A stretch of DNA of 64,000 nt from Mogibacterium kristiansenii (GCF_009695905.1 NZ_VUNA01000009.1:32448-96447), one strand, 5' to 3'; counted from the stretch's first letter, positions 15,209 to 25,789 are shown. The notes: a model not told the origin generated them from the sequence alone. Translations and numbers: made by a program.

Positions 15209-15910
15209 CTACAGCGGTTCTTTTCGAGCCGTTCCGGATTTTCTCGGGAACTTCGCCGGCGTCTTTTTAACTTTCTTTATATACACCAACGCGTGGTTCT
15301 CCGCAGATTCATCTTCCAGATTCACCGTTTCGATTCGGTCAATCTTTCCGCCAAGAAGTCGAATTGCTTTTTCCGCCTCCTTAATTTCTTCTTCTGCCTT
15401 TTCGCCCTTGTACGCCACAAAGGTCCCCCCTACTTTAACAAGGGGCAGGCACCATTCCACCAGAACATTCATGGAAGCAACCGCTCGAGATACGCATAGA
15501 TCGTACCGCTCCCGATGTTCCTTGCTCTGTCCCGCCTCTTCGGCACGAAGATGGAATGTCGTGGTATTCTGAATATCCAGAGACCGGGTAATGTCATCAA
15601 TTACACGCAGTCTTTTCTGAAGGGAATCGATAAGGAAAATCTTTTTCTCCGGTGCCATGACGGCCAACGGAACTCCGGGGAACCCGGCACCGGTCCCCAC
15701 GTCTGCAATCGTATCGGCCTTTTCCCATTCCGGAGACCCCACACACCCCAGAGAATCCAGCAGATGTTTTACGATAAATTCTTCCGGATCCCGAACGGCG
15801 GTAAGGTTGATATGCTCGTTCATCCGCAAAATCTCATCCATATAGTGAATCATCAATTCCGCTTTTTCTTCCCCTACCTGCTGCTCCAGCCGCTCATAGG
15901 CTTTACTCAT
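15209..15910 (-). CDS. rsmG: 16S rRNA m7G methyltransferase RsmG (GidB)
   Basis: A 233-residue SAM-dependent enzyme that methylates N7 of a guanine in the 530 loop of 16S rRNA. Motifs: [40 protein letters not shown] (SAM site) and [18 protein letters not shown]. The C-terminus carries an extra Lys-rich tail. The ATG at 15910, with AGAGGT upstream, is preferred over a longer frame. It overlaps the end of mnmG by 8 bases. Confidence 0.96.
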   Translation of the reverse strand: MSKAYERLEQQVGEEKAELMIHYMDEILRMNEHINLTAVRDPEEFIVKHLLDSLGCVGSPEWEKADTIADVGTGAGFPGVPLAVMAPEKKIFLIDSLQKRLRVIDDITRSLDIQNTTTFHLRAEEAGQSKEHRERYDLCVSRAVASMNVLVEWCLPLVKVGGTFVAYKGEKAEEEIKEAEKAIRLLGGKIDRIETVNLEDESAENHALVYIKKVKKTPAKFPRKSGTARKEPL

Positions 15911-17825
15911 TTGTCGACCTCTTTCTGTTCTCTTTCTCCAGATATACCAGAAGAACATTGATGTCCGCCGGAGACACGCCGGAAATTCGGCTGGCCTGCC
16001 CCAGATTAATCGGACGAATCTCCGTCAGCTTCTGGCGCGCTTCCAATCTCAAACCGCCAATGCTGTTGTAATCGATGGAATCATCCAACCGTTTGCTTTC
16101 CAGCTTCTTCATCTTTTCTACTTGAGCAATCTGCTTCTGAATATATCCATCGTACTTAATTCTTACTTCTACTTCATACCGCTCGTTTCGAGTCAGCTCC
16201 GGTCTGGTCTCGTCATCAATCTCTGCTGTATCCGCATAATGAATTTCCGGACGGCGCATCATTTCACCGAAGGAGAGCCCTCGGTCGCATTCGGCACTTC
16301 CGTGCCTGGAAAGAAATTCATTTTGAATCCTATTCGAAACTGTTTTTTTCTCGATGCGTGCAAGCTCCGCATCTACGTTCGCCTTTTTTTTCAAGAATTT
16401 CTGATAACGCTCCTCGCTGACGGAACCGTATTCATAACCCAGCGCCGTAAGACGCCGGTCCGCATTGTCCTGACGCAGTAGCAGACGGTATTCCGCCCGG
16501 GAAGTCATAATACGGTACGGCTCGTTGGTTCCCTTGGTCACCAGATCATCAATCAGCACGCCGATGTACGCCTGATCCCGTCCAAGTACCAGCGGTTCCT
16601 TCTCTTGAAGCTTCCGAACCGCATTGATTCCGGCCATCAGCCCCTGGGCCGCCGCTTCCTCGTAACCGGAACTGCCGTTAAACTGTCCGGCACAGAACAA
16701 ATTCTTCACCACCTTGCTCTCCAAAGACGGCTTCAAACTCTGAGGATCGATGCAGTCGTATTCGATGGCATAGGCCGGCCGAACGATTTCGCCGTCCTCC
16801 AGCCCCGGGATGGAATGGTAGAACTCCCGCTGAATATCCTCCGGCAAACTGGACGACATTCCCTGAATGTACATCTCATCGGTATCCAACCCCTCCGGCT
16901 CCACGAAAAGCTGATGCCGCTCCCGATCCCGGAAACGAGACACTTTATCCTCAATGGACGGGCAGTACCGCGGCCCCACCCCCACGATGTTGCCGGAATA
17001 CATAGCCGACTTGTCCAGATTGTCCAGAATTATCCGGTGCGTCTCCTCGTTCGTATAGGATAGCCAGCAAGAAATTTGATTCGTTCCGATATCCTTACCT
17101 TCATTCATAAAAGAAAACGGCACGATTTCTTCATCTCCCGACTGTTCCTTCATGCGATCGTAATGCAGGGTTTTTCCCAGCATTCTGGCCGGCGTGCCGG
17201 TTTTGAACCGCCGCATCGGAAATCCGTATTCGTAGAGTTTTTCCGCCAAATCCGTGGAAGCAGCCAAGCCGTTCGGGCCGCTCCGGAATGCGGAATCACC
17301 GATAAATATTTTACCTCCCAGAAATGTTCCGGTGCAAAGAATCACCGCTTTCGCATTGTAGCGGGTGATGGTGCGGGTGATGACACCCTGAATACTTCCA
17401 TCCTCGATGACAAGGTCGATGACCTCCGCCTGTTTCAGATGAAGGTTCGGTTCTTTTTCGATGGTCTTCTTCATCTCCAGGTGGTACTTTGTTTTATCCG
17501 CCTGTGCCCGAAGGGAGTGTACCGCAGGACCCTTGGAGGTATTCAGCATCTTGCTCTGAAGAAAGGTTTTGTCGATGTTCAATCCCATCTCGCCGCCAAG
17601 CGCATCGATTTCGCACACCAAGTGTCCCTTTCCCGTTCCGCCGATGGACGGATTGCAGGGCATCATGGCCACGGATTCCAGGTTGATGCACAGCAGCAAG
17701 GTGTTCATTCCCATGCGCGCAGAAATCAGCCCCGCCTCGCAGCCGGCATGTCCGGCACCTACCACGATTACATCATATTCTCCCATTACCGGAATGGTAT
17801 CTTTATTAATCTCTTTTGATGTCAT
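15903..17825 (-). CDS. mnmG: tRNA cmnm5U34 modification protein MnmG (GidA)
   Basis: A 640-residue FAD-dependent partner of MnmE that carboxymethylaminomethylates the wobble uridine of several tRNAs. The FAD site [14 protein letters not shown] is at about residue 19. [34 protein letters not shown] and the C-terminal helical domain ([16 protein letters not shown]) are conserved. CAGGAG lies before the ATG at 17825. It is 12 bases downstream of mnmE. Confidence 0.98.
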   Translation of the reverse strand: MTSKEINKDTIPVMGEYDVIVVGAGHAGCEAGLISARMGMNTLLLCINLESVAMMPCNPSIGGTGKGHLVCEIDALGGEMGLNIDKTFLQSKMLNTSKGPAVHSLRAQADKTKYHLEMKKTIEKEPNLHLKQAEVIDLVIEDGSIQGVITRTITRYNAKAVILCTGTFLGGKIFIGDSAFRSGPNGLAASTDLAEKLYEYGFPMRRFKTGTPARMLGKTLHYDRMKEQSGDEEIVPFSFMNEGKDIGTNQISCWLSYTNEETHRIILDNLDKSAMYSGNIVGVGPRYCPSIEDKVSRFRDRERHQLFVEPEGLDTDEMYIQGMSSSLPEDIQREFYHSIPGLEDGEIVRPAYAIEYDCIDPQSLKPSLESKVVKNLFCAGQFNGSSGYEEAAAQGLMAGINAVRKLQEKEPLVLGRDQAYIGVLIDDLVTKGTNEPYRIMTSRAEYRLLLRQDNADRRLTALGYEYGSVSEERYQKFLKKKANVDAELARIEKKTVSNRIQNEFLSRHGSAECDRGLSFGEMMRRPEIHYADTAEIDDETRPELTRNERYEVEVRIKYDGYIQKQIAQVEKMKKLESKRLDDSIDYNSIGGLRLEARQKLTEIRPINLGQASRISGVSPADINVLLVYLEKENRKRSTNE

Positions 17826-17837
17826 TTAACGCTCCTG

Positions 17838-19205
17838 TTACTTACCCAGACAGAATTTGGAGAACACCGTGTCCAAAATCTCATCACCGGCCGTTTCGCC
17901 GATAATTTCACCCAGTGCCTCATATGCATTATGAACTTGAAGCTCACAGATTTCAATAGATTCCCCCATTTCCAGGAGATTCATTCCATCCACGATGGAT
18001 TCCATTCCCCGGTTCAAAGCATCCCGATGTCTTTCGCTGGTAACGATGTTTCTCTCCTGCATATTCTGAATGCCTTCCAGAAACATCTCTTGAATTCGAT
18101 GAGTTACCGCATCCGCACCATTTAAACGGAGAAGAGACGTCTGCACAATTTCCGCTTCCGGAAGAATATCCTTCACTTCATCCTGAGAGACCGCTTCACC
18201 CAGATCGTTCTTATTCAGAACGACAAGAACTCGCTGCCCTTTATTTTGATTCAGAATTTTCACATCCTCCGGAGACAACGCTTTGCTTCCGTCCAAAACC
18301 AGAACCACCAGATCCGCCGCTTCCATCTCTTCGTGGGATTTCTGAATTCCCATCTGCTCTATCACGTCATCCGTTTCTCGAATTCCCGCAGTATCCGTCA
18401 GTACCAAAGGAAGACCGTGAATGGTGGCGCTTTCCTCAATGGTATCCCGGGTGGTTCCGGGAATATTCGTTACAATGGCTCTGTTTTCTCCCAGCAGCGC
18501 ATTCATCAAGGAGGATTTCCCCACGTTCGGCTTTCCAACAATGGCCACGCGGATTCCTTCTTTCGCAATTCGACCGTTATCGCATGTATCCAGAAGATTT
18601 TGAACCTTTTCCTTCACTTTGCTCAAATCTTCACAGAACCGCTGGGATTCCACCTGCTCGATATCTTCATCCGGAAAATCAATATTCACAGCCATCTGAG
18701 CCAGCACATCCCGCAGACTTTCCCGAATTTCGGAAATCTCCGTACCGAGGCGCCCCTTCAGCTGACGCTCGGCAATCTGCAACGGCATTTCGCTCTTTGC
18801 TTTTATCACATCGATGACCGCCTCCGCCTGGGCGAGATCCATCCGGCCGTTGAGAAATGCAAGCTTCGTGAATTCGCCCGGCTCCGCCATGCGAGCACCG
18901 CAGTCCAACACCGTCCGCAAAATCAACCGAATGGAAACGATGCCGCCGTGTGCCTGAATTTCCACCACATCTTCACAAGTGTAAGAATGCGGGGCCTTCA
19001 TGTACAAGCAGATGGCTTCATCGATGACATTCTCGTTTTCCGGATTCACGATATTCCCGTAATAAGCATAGCGAGGCTTCACCTCCGCCGGGCAGGGACG
19101 GAGAATTTTTTTCATGATATTCAGTGAATCATCTCCGCTGATTCGGACGATGCCGATTCCGCCTTCACCTTGCGGCGTGGCGATTGCTGCAATTGTGTCT
19201 CCCAT
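17838..19205 (-). CDS. mnmE: tRNA modification GTPase MnmE (TrmE)
   Basis: A 455-residue GTPase with an N-terminal folate-binding domain (IAAIATPQGEGGIGIVRISG), a G domain (GKPNVGKSSLMNALL, IPGTTRDTIEE, DTAGIRET, NKND) and the C-terminal FCLGK catalytic cysteine motif. It forms the MnmEG complex with the next gene product. The ATG at 19205 with AAAGGAGAG upstream is the start; an upstream in-frame start lacks support. Confidence 0.98.
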   Translation of the reverse strand: MGDTIAAIATPQGEGGIGIVRISGDDSLNIMKKILRPCPAEVKPRYAYYGNIVNPENENVIDEAICLYMKAPHSYTCEDVVEIQAHGGIVSIRLILRTVLDCGARMAEPGEFTKLAFLNGRMDLAQAEAVIDVIKAKSEMPLQIAERQLKGRLGTEISEIRESLRDVLAQMAVNIDFPDEDIEQVESQRFCEDLSKVKEKVQNLLDTCDNGRIAKEGIRVAIVGKPNVGKSSLMNALLGENRAIVTNIPGTTRDTIEESATIHGLPLVLTDTAGIRETDDVIEQMGIQKSHEEMEAADLVVLVLDGSKALSPEDVKILNQNKGQRVLVVLNKNDLGEAVSQDEVKDILPEAEIVQTSLLRLNGADAVTHRIQEMFLEGIQNMQERNIVTSERHRDALNRGMESIVDGMNLLEMGESIEICELQVHNAYEALGEIIGETAGDEILDTVFSKFCLGK

Positions 19206-19262
19206 TTTCTCTCCTTTAAAAAAAATCCCGGTCATCCGGAGATGGACCGAGATTCCTTCATT

Positions 19263-20150
19263 TTACTTTTTCTCGATGATAACCCGGCGATACGGTTCCT
19301 TTCCTTCACTGCGAGTCGTCACATACGGATGATCCTGCAATGTGGAGTGGATTACTTTACGCTCATAAGGATTCATCGGTTCCAGCGTAATGCTTCTTCC
19401 GGAACGCTCCACCTTGCCGGCAAGTCTGTTCGCCAGGTTCATCAGTGTACGCTCCCGCTTGGAACGGTAATTCTCTGCGTCCAGAATAACTCTCACGTAT
19501 TCATCGCTTTCCTTATTGGCAACGATGCTGGCAAGATACTGAATCGCATCCAGGGTCTGACCCCTTTTTCCAATGATGGTTCCGGTATCCTTACCGGTAA
19601 TGTTTACATAGACGATTCCATTTCCGCTTTTCACGGTGAAATCCAGATCGATGCCCATCTCTGTGGTTACATCCCGAAGGAATGTTTCCACCGGATGACC
19701 TTCTGCCGGCTCCAGGTTCTTCAGATCGGCGAACATGGAACTTTCAGCACGATGTTCCTTATGCTCTTTTCTCCGATTACCCCGGTTGTTTCTGGATCTA
19801 TGTCTGTCTTTCTTCTTTGCTTTTGCACTTGCTCGAGCATCTTCCATCTCTTCCTGCTCGAACTTATCATAATCTTCTCTGATTTCCTCAGGAACTTCTA
19901 CTTTCTGATTTTCAGGTAAAGAAGCCAGGATTCTATCGATATCATCGAAGGAACTCTTCTCCTTCTTATTCGACTTCTCTTCCCTTGCTGTAACTCTGAC
20001 CTTTGCCAGTTTGGAACCTATGCCGAGGAAACCTTTGGAGGATTCTTCCAGAACTTCGACATCGACTTCATCGATGGTGAGTTTGAGTTCCTTGAGCGCA
20101 AGCTCTACCGCTGCGTCAACATCTCCTCCCCATTTTTCTGAAACTCTCAT
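19263..20150 (-). CDS. jag: Jag/KhpB RNA-binding protein
   Basis: A 295-residue protein with an N-terminal Jag domain (GGDVDAAVELALKEL, GFLGIGSKLAKVRV), a Lys/Arg-rich linker (about 60-150), a KH domain (GIVYVNITGKDTGTIIGKRGQTLDAIQYL) and an R3H domain (RTLMNLANRLAGKVERSGRSITLEPMNPYERKVIH). Family members bind many RNAs and affect cell elongation. It follows yidC by three bases, the usual order. The linker is longer than in Bacillus. Confidence 0.95.
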   Translation of the reverse strand: MRVSEKWGGDVDAAVELALKELKLTIDEVDVEVLEESSKGFLGIGSKLAKVRVTAREEKSNKKEKSSFDDIDRILASLPENQKVEVPEEIREDYDKFEQEEMEDARASAKAKKKDRHRSRNNRGNRRKEHKEHRAESSMFADLKNLEPAEGHPVETFLRDVTTEMGIDLDFTVKSGNGIVYVNITGKDTGTIIGKRGQTLDAIQYLASIVANKESDEYVRVILDAENYRSKRERTLMNLANRLAGKVERSGRSITLEPMNPYERKVIHSTLQDHPYVTTRSEGKEPYRRVIIEKK

Positions 20151-20153
20151 TTT

Positions 20154-20915
20154 CTAACGATTTCCTTTCAATTTAGAAGTTGCATTCAGTCTTCTTTTCA
20201 ATTCTTTTTCCGCACGGGCAACAAGCTTTTCGCGATCCGCCTTCTCCTTCAAATCCTTCCGAACCTTATTCATGCGAATGTTCAGGAAAATCTGAATGGT
20301 CTGACCGCCGGCCCAGTAGATTGCAAGACCTGCCGGGTACGATCTGGCGATGACCAGAATACTGAGCGGAAATACATACTTCATCATCATGTTCATGGAC
20401 TTCATCTGTGCATTTTCAGCACCTGCAGCAGTGGTAAGCTGCTGAGTCATGGTGAACGAGAAATATGTCGCTGCTGCTGCCGCAATTGGGAGAATCCAAA
20501 GATCCGGCTGAGCCAAATCCTTGATCCAAAGAAAAGATTCGTGTACAGCGAACAGCATATCTTCGCTCTTCAGGTATTGCATTGGATTTCTCAGCAATGC
20601 AAACAGACCCATGATAATCGGAAACTGAATGAGCATCGGCAAGCATCCACCCAGCGGATTGAATTTCTCCTTGGCGTAGAGCTCCTGCATCGCTTCGTTC
20701 ATCTTCTGCTGATCGTGTGCATACTTCTTCTGAATCTCCTGCATCTTTGGCTGCAGTTCCTGCATGTTGGCAGTGGATTTAATCTGCTTTACATACAGCG
20801 GGAACAGCGCGAGCTTAACGATTGCAGTCAGAATAATCAGTGAAATACCATAATTTCCCACGAAATTATAAATCAGTGTAAGTAGGTATCCAAGAGGTAC
20901 CGCTATTACTCCCAT
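20154..20915 (-). CDS. yidC: Membrane protein insertase YidC (SpoIIIJ)
   Basis: A 253-residue YidC/Oxa1 insertase of the short Gram-positive type. Hydrophobic segments include YGISLIILTAIVKLALFPLYV (with the conserved Lys of the groove region), LIQFPIIMGLFALLRN and the C-terminal VFPLSILVIARSYPAGLAIYW. The usual lipobox is absent and the N-terminus begins directly with a membrane segment. The ATG at 20915 with GGGAG upstream is chosen over a longer frame that overlaps yidD. Confidence 0.95.
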   Translation of the reverse strand: MGVIAVPLGYLLTLIYNFVGNYGISLIILTAIVKLALFPLYVKQIKSTANMQELQPKMQEIQKKYAHDQQKMNEAMQELYAKEKFNPLGGCLPMLIQFPIIMGLFALLRNPMQYLKSEDMLFAVHESFLWIKDLAQPDLWILPIAAAAATYFSFTMTQQLTTAAGAENAQMKSMNMMMKYVFPLSILVIARSYPAGLAIYWAGGQTIQIFLNIRMNKVRKDLKEKADREKLVARAEKELKRRLNATSKLKGNR

Positions 20916-20929
20916 ATAATTCTCCCTGT

Positions 20930-21172
20930 CTATGGAAGAGGATCGTATCCGCCGGGATTTCCCGGATGACATCTCAGAATTCTCTTGATTCCCAGCCAGC
21001 TCCCTTTAATCGGACCGTACTTCTCCAACGCCTGTATAAAATAAGTACTGCAGGTAGGAGTAAACCGACATGCCGGCGGGAACAGCGGAGATATAAACAG
21101 CTGATATCCTCTTACCATTAAAATTAAAATACTTTTGATAAAATTGCTGATTGCTTTCATCGCGTTTATCAC
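20930..21172 (-). CDS. yidD: Membrane protein insertion efficiency factor YidD
   Basis: An 80-residue protein with the family core [31 protein letters not shown] and [14 protein letters not shown] at the C-terminus. The GTG at 21172 overlaps the TGA stop of rnpA, so translation is probably coupled; an ATG four codons later is an alternative start. It lies between rnpA and yidC, as in most Firmicutes. Confidence 0.95.
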   Translation of the reverse strand: MINAMKAISNFIKSILILMVRGYQLFISPLFPPACRFTPTCSTYFIQALEKYGPIKGSWLGIKRILRCHPGNPGGYDPLP

Positions 21173-21513
21173 TTCTCTTCAATTAATCCGCAAGACTTCA
21201 GCGACTTCACTAAAGTTCGCTGTACTTCCGGACACTTCTTTCCGTTAATTGAATTTCGTGCAACGAAAATGATGTCGTATCCCGGCCGAATTTCCAGTCC
21301 CATCGTACGGATGGATTCTCGCATCAACCTTCTGGCTCTGTTTCTGCATACGCTGTTGCCCACCTTCTTGCTGGCAACAAATGCAATTCGAGAAACCGGC
21401 AGTCGGTTCTTCTTATACAGAACGACTACGTATCGGCCTCCTCGGGAAGAACCTTTTCGATAGACATTGTTGAAATTTCTCTGATTACTAAGAATTTCTT
21501 TTCTGCACTTCAT
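21169..21513 (-). CDS. rnpA: Ribonuclease P protein component
   Basis: Basic protein cofactor of RNase P, which matures the 5' end of tRNAs. Motifs: [49 protein letters not shown] (the RNR motif) and [12 protein letters not shown] chose the ATG at 21513 (114 residues); an in-frame TTG at 21537 would add eight residues. Neither has a strong ribosome-binding site, which may reflect coupling to rpmH just upstream. Confidence 0.95.
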   Translation of the reverse strand: MKCRKEILSNQRNFNNVYRKGSSRGGRYVVVLYKKNRLPVSRIAFVASKKVGNSVCRNRARRLMRESIRTMGLEIRPGYDIIFVARNSINGKKCPEVQRTLVKSLKSCGLIEEK

Positions 21514-21550
21514 TTTGTTATCGAATAACCGCTTCAAGCATTCAAGGGAA

Positions 21551-21685
21551 TTAAGCAGTCAGCTTCTTTCTGCCTCTTGCTCTTCTGTTCTTCAGAATCT
21601 TTCTGCCATTAGCAGTAGCCATTCTCTTTCTGAATCCGTGTTCCTTCATTCTCTGTCTCTTCTTAGGCTGATATGTTCTCTTCAT
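21551..21685 (-). CDS. rpmH: 50S ribosomal protein L34
   Basis: A 44-residue, highly basic protein beginning [20 protein letters not shown] and ending [11 protein letters not shown], a full match to L34. It is the first gene of the leftward rpmH-rnpA-yidD-yidC-jag cluster, divergent from dnaA across the origin. AAGGAG lies just upstream of the ATG. Confidence 0.98.
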   Translation of the reverse strand: MKRTYQPKKRQRMKEHGFRKRMATANGRKILKNRRARGRKKLTA

Positions 21686-22033
21686 CTTCCTTTTCTCCTT
21701 CCGATATTACAATATCTCTAAGTTGATATAAAATTCCGTACCTTCTAAATTCCAAGGGTACATACATCAAAATATTATACTGATTTCCGCCTTCAAAGTC
21801 AATGAAAGTCTGAATTATATCGAAAAATGAAATCTTTTTCTTTCAAAAAAGTATCAAAAATGCTTATTACCACAACATTTAGTGTTTCGAAAAAGTTATG
21901 CATAATTTTTTCCACAACATGTGTATAACATTCTTTTTGTACCCTCTAATATTTAGATTTTTGGCGTTTCTGACCACTTGTCATTGTGGAAAATTTTATG
22001 TAAAATATGTTATCAACAAGGAGAAAGAGCATT
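21686..22033. other. oriC, upstream half (rpmH-dnaA intergenic)
   Basis: AT-rich non-coding region between divergent rpmH and dnaA. I can read DnaA-box-like 9-mers: TTATACACA on the minus strand at 21920-21928 (perfect to TTATNCACA), plus one-mismatch versions TTATGCATA (21896), TTTTCCACA (21908), TGTGGAAAA (21985, minus strand) and TTATCAACA (22010). The position between rpmH and dnaA is the standard Firmicutes origin. The exact unwinding site is not resolved. Confidence 0.85.
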
Positions 22034-23383
22034 TTGGATACTAACAAGATATGGGAGCAATTCCTGCAATTCATAAAAGCAAACACCACAGAGGTCAGCT
22101 ACAACACCTGGTTCACATCCCTCTCCATCTACCGTATTGATGAAGATGTGAACATTATTTATCTTGCAACAAAAAACGATATTGCGGTCAATCTGATCAA
22201 AAAGCGTTATATGCACCTGATTGAACAGGGTTTTGAGAACGTCACCGGCCAGAGCTACCGCGTACTGGTAAAGTTGGAGGAGGAATATCAGGAAGAGAGC
22301 CGGCCGGCTTTGGCTGCCCGGAAAAGAATTCAAAAATTCGAAGACACCAACAAGCTGTTCAATCCGCGACTGAACTTCGATAATTTTGTGGTGGGCAATA
22401 ATAATAAGTATGCCCACGCCGCTGCCCTGGCCGTAGCGGAATCCCCGGCGGAAGCATACAATCCTCTTTTTATATACGGAGGGTCCGGCCTGGGAAAAAC
22501 CCATCTGATGCAGGCCATCGGCATCCATATTATCAAAAATGATCCGGAATCCCGCGTCGTGTACGTATCTTCGGAAACCTTCACCAACGAATTGATCAAG
22601 GCAATTTCCGAAAATAAAATGCGTGCTTTCAAGAATAAGTATCGAAAAGCCGACGTTCTCCTCATCGACGACATCCAGTTCCTGGAGAACAAGGATAAGA
22701 CCCAGGAAGAATTCTTCCATACGTTCAACGCGCTGTACGAGGACGAAAAACAGATTGTCATCTCCAGCGACCGTCCGCCGAACCAACTGGTAAACCTGGA
22801 AGAGCGGCTGCGTACTCGATTTGCGTGGAACCTGATTGCGGATATCACGCCTGCAGACTTCGAAACCCGAGTGGCCATTCTGAAAAAGAAGGCGGAAAAC
22901 GCGCAGCTGGAATGGGATGACGACCTGTACGAAGTATGCTGCCTCATTGCGGAGAAATTCACCGACAACATTCGAGAGCTGGAAGGCGCCTTCAACAACA
23001 TCACCGGTTATTCTAACCTCTTGGACGAACACATCGACGTGGCTTTTGCAAAAAGAACGCTTCGGAACATCATCAAGGATTCCGACGGCGGCATCGCCCC
23101 GGAACGCATCCGGTCCATCGTGGCAAAATACTACAAAATCAAGGTTTCCGATATGGATTCTACCAAGAGAAATAAAGAAATTGCCTACCCTCGGCAGGTG
23201 GCTATGTACCTTTGCCGGGAGAACACCGAACTTTCCCTGCCGGAAATCGGCGAACTCTTCGGCGGAAAACACCATTCCACCGTCATTCATTCGGTGAACA
23301 AGATTACCTCACAGTATGATAACGACGAGGAGACCCGGAAGGATATCGATGCCCTGAAGAAAAAAATTAAAGAACATCGATAA
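22034..23383 (+). CDS. dnaA: Chromosomal replication initiator DnaA
   Basis: A 449-residue initiator. Domain I ([22 protein letters not shown]) is followed by a linker, then an AAA+ domain with Walker [14 protein letters not shown] and Walker [14 protein letters not shown]. Domain IV ends in the box-binding [15 protein letters not shown]. The start is a TTG (protein MDTNKIW) with AAGGAG ten bases upstream; a further upstream frame from 22007 has no such signal. It is flanked by DnaA boxes on both sides. Confidence 0.98.
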   Translation: MDTNKIWEQFLQFIKANTTEVSYNTWFTSLSIYRIDEDVNIIYLATKNDIAVNLIKKRYMHLIEQGFENVTGQSYRVLVKLEEEYQEESRPALAARKRIQKFEDTNKLFNPRLNFDNFVVGNNNKYAHAAALAVAESPAEAYNPLFIYGGSGLGKTHLMQAIGIHIIKNDPESRVVYVSSETFTNELIKAISENKMRAFKNKYRKADVLLIDDIQFLENKDKTQEEFFHTFNALYEDEKQIVISSDRPPNQLVNLEERLRTRFAWNLIADITPADFETRVAILKKKAENAQLEWDDDLYEVCCLIAEKFTDNIRELEGAFNNITGYSNLLDEHIDVAFAKRTLRNIIKDSDGGIAPERIRSIVAKYYKIKVSDMDSTKRNKEIAYPRQVAMYLCRENTELSLPEIGELFGGKHHSTVIHSVNKITSQYDNDEETRKDIDALKKKIKEHR

Positions 23384-23578
23384 ACGCATTTTTGGGCGGT
23401 GCGGAAAAGTTATACACATTCGAATAACAGAGTTTTTGTACGGGTTTTTCCTCAGCCAAAAAGCCCGTTACTCACATAGAATTATGAATTCGGGGAGTTT
23501 TCCACAGTATCGACACTCCCTACTACTATAACTATATTTATTTATATTAATAATAATGCTCTCGCGAAAGGAATCGTT
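23384..23578. other. oriC, downstream half (dnaA-dnaN intergenic)
   Basis: Contains a perfect DnaA box TTATACACA at 23410-23418 and TTTTCCACA near 23498. These precede a long A/T-only stretch (about 23522-23550) that is a good candidate for the duplex-unwinding element. With the upstream cluster this gives a bipartite origin as in Bacillus. Confidence 0.8.
23440..23468 (+). terminator. Hairpin after dnaA
   Basis: ACGGGTTTTT pairs with AAAAGCCCGT (one offset) around CCTCAGCC. It may attenuate transcription from dnaA into dnaN; no T run follows, so termination is uncertain. Confidence 0.35.
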
Positions 23579-24685
23579 ATGAAAATCTATTGCAATAAAT
23601 CCGAACTTTACCGTGCTCTGAACAACGCCATCCAGGCGGTTCCGTCCCGGTCCACTTCAAAAATTCTGGAAGGCGTACTGATTGAAACAAAAGAAGATGA
23701 AATGATCATCACCGGTACCGACACCTTCATGGTGGTGGAATCCAAATTATCCGCAAAATGCGACGGCATTGCGGATTTCGTGGCACCGGCCGCACTCTTT
23801 GCGAATATCATCGGCAAACTTCCGTCAGAAGATGTGATGATGGAATACGATTCCGTAAAAAAAGTTCTATCGATTCAGAGCGGACGTTACCGGTCGGAAG
23901 TCATCTGCTTCGATTCCACGGAGTTTCCGAAAGTTCAGATGAAGGAACCGCAGAAGAGCATCACATTGAATAAAGAATCCGTTCGAAAGCTGATTCGGAA
24001 AACCGCCTTCTCTGCCAGCGCAGATGAAATCAATGGAATTCTTACCGGCGTCCTCTGCGAAATCGGCGACGGCAATTTCCGCATGGTTGCGGTGGATGCC
24101 TTCCGAATGGCAATCTACAACGAACCGCTGGAGGATTCCATCGATGCGTTTAAGGTGGTCATTCCCGCAAAACAGCTTAACAAAATGTCAAAAATCATTT
24201 CTGATGACGGAGATGAAACCATCCGCATGGAGCTGGTAGACGAAAAAGCGGTATTTTTCTTTGACGGAACCAAGGTAACACTGAATACCATGAACGGAAG
24301 ATACATCGATTACAAACGAATCATCAAGGTAGACAGCACCACCGAGGTTCGAATTCAGAAAGATGAACTGATTCGAAGCATTGACCGTGCATCCATCCTG
24401 ACTCAAAAGGAAAACAACAATATGATTAAGTTCGATATACAGGACGATCTCCTTGAAATCTCGGCGTTGGACAATCAGGGCAATATGAATGAAAAGATTG
24501 AGATTATCCAGAAGGGAGAGGATCTGAAAATCGGATTCAACTCCCGCTACATGATGGAGATCCTCCGAAGCATCGATGATGAAGAAGTGGTTCTTTACAT
24601 GAGAGATAATGTGAGCCCATGCATCTTCCGCCCTCTTCAGGGAGAGCGTTATTTGTACCTGGCACTGCCGATTCGAATCAACTAG
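23579..24685 (+). CDS. dnaN: DNA polymerase III beta clamp
   Basis: A 368-residue sliding clamp of the usual length, starting MKIYCNKSELYRALNNAIQAVPSRSTSKILEGVLIE and ending with the conserved YLYLALPIRIN. Three repeated clamp domains are intact. AAGGAATCG lies upstream of the ATG. It is followed after nine bases by recF, so the two are likely co-transcribed. Confidence 0.98.
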   Translation: MKIYCNKSELYRALNNAIQAVPSRSTSKILEGVLIETKEDEMIITGTDTFMVVESKLSAKCDGIADFVAPAALFANIIGKLPSEDVMMEYDSVKKVLSIQSGRYRSEVICFDSTEFPKVQMKEPQKSITLNKESVRKLIRKTAFSASADEINGILTGVLCEIGDGNFRMVAVDAFRMAIYNEPLEDSIDAFKVVIPAKQLNKMSKIISDDGDETIRMELVDEKAVFFFDGTKVTLNTMNGRYIDYKRIIKVDSTTEVRIQKDELIRSIDRASILTQKENNNMIKFDIQDDLLEISALDNQGNMNEKIEIIQKGEDLKIGFNSRYMMEILRSIDDEEVVLYMRDNVSPCIFRPLQGERYLYLALPIRIN

Positions 24686-24694
24686 TGAGAATTT

Positions 24695-25789
24695 ATGATA
24701 GTCAAAAAAGTAGAACTCCACAACTTCAGAAATTACGAAAATCTAGAGCTGTCTTTTGACAGCTCTAGAAATGTTTTTATTGGGGAGAATGCGCAGGGAA
24801 AAACCAATCTCATCGAAGGCATCTATCTCTGCGCTTTCGCCCGATCTTTCCGCACCCAGAATTCCGCCAACATGGTTATGCTGGATCGACCGCGGGCCAG
24901 CGTGACGGTGGACCTGGTGAGCGAGGATATGGATAAAAGCATTTCCGTGATCCTGGACCGTACCGGCAAAAAGATGATTAAAAAAGACGGCAAAGTCATC
25001 CGCAAAACCGCAGAGCTGCTGAACAATCTGGTGGTGATGGTTTTTTCTCCGGAAGATCTTCGCATCATCAAAGACAGTCCGGAGAAGCGGAGAAACTTCA
25101 TCAATAAGGAGCTGTCCCAAATTCGGCCCCGCTATTACGAATGCCTTCGCCTTTACAACGAAGCCCTTCGCCAAAAGAACAGCATGCTGAAGGACAATCT
25201 GAAGAATTCGAAAATCGACGAAAACATGCTGGATATCTACGACCTGCAGCTGGCAAAATACGGAACGGAAATCGTGAAGTACCGGAGAAATTTCATTCGC
25301 ATACTTTCGGAAAGAGCGGCGGAAATTCAGAAGAGTATTTCCGGCGGAAGAGAAGATCTGGAAATCCGGTATCTATGTTCTCTTTCGGAAGAGAATCAAT
25401 ACGACGCGCTGGTGGCGGCGAGAGACCGAGACCTTTATAGCGGGCACAGCAGTCTGGGACCGCAGCGGGACGATATGGAATTTCTGATTAATGGAAAGGA
25501 CGCGAAGAAGTACGGATCTCAGGGACAGCATCGCACCATCGCTTTGGCACTGAAGTTGTCGGAAATCGGAATCGCTCGGGATGTGATCGGTGAAAACCCG
25601 GTGCTCCTCCTGGACGATGTATTGTCGGAACTGGATGAAGAACGGCAGACATTTCTTTTTCAAGAAATCGAAGACGTGCAGCTCTTCATTACCACCACGG
25701 ATGTGAACAATCGGATTCTGAAGAAAATGCCAAAGGGAAATGTTTATTCTGTGAAGAGTGGTACTGTGTTTAAAAATACCTTGAAATGA
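24695..25789 (+). CDS. recF: DNA repair/recombination ATPase RecF
   Basis: A 364-residue SMC-like ATPase that helps RecOR load RecA at gaps. The Walker A region FIGENAQGKTNLIEGIYLCAFARSFRT, the signature SQGQHRTIALALKLSE and Walker B PVLLLDDVLSELDEERQ are intact. A perfect 12-bp inverted repeat with a TTTT loop lies 50 bases into the coding sequence (24744-24771). No S4-domain yaaA-like gene precedes it, unlike in Bacillus. Confidence 0.97.
   Translation: MIVKKVELHNFRNYENLELSFDSSRNVFIGENAQGKTNLIEGIYLCAFARSFRTQNSANMVMLDRPRASVTVDLVSEDMDKSISVILDRTGKKMIKKDGKVIRKTAELLNNLVVMVFSPEDLRIIKDSPEKRRNFINKELSQIRPRYYECLRLYNEALRQKNSMLKDNLKNSKIDENMLDIYDLQLAKYGTEIVKYRRNFIRILSERAAEIQKSISGGREDLEIRYLCSLSEENQYDALVAARDRDLYSGHSSLGPQRDDMEFLINGKDAKKYGSQGQHRTIALALKLSEIGIARDVIGENPVLLLDDVLSELDEERQTFLFQEIEDVQLFITTTDVNNRILKKMPKGNVYSVKSGTVFKNTLK
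24744..24771 (+). repeat. Perfect 12-bp inverted repeat inside recF
   Basis: TCTAGAGCTGTC, TTTT, GACAGCTCTAGA, followed by AATGTTTTTATT. It encodes the start of RecF (NLELSFDSSRNVF). As RNA it would form a stable 12-bp hairpin with a U-rich tail shortly after the start codon. Confidence 0.8.

Noticed and set aside
22013..23290. A 425-codon frame antisense to dnaA
   Set aside because: Codon-bias shadow of dnaA, with no recognisable domain.
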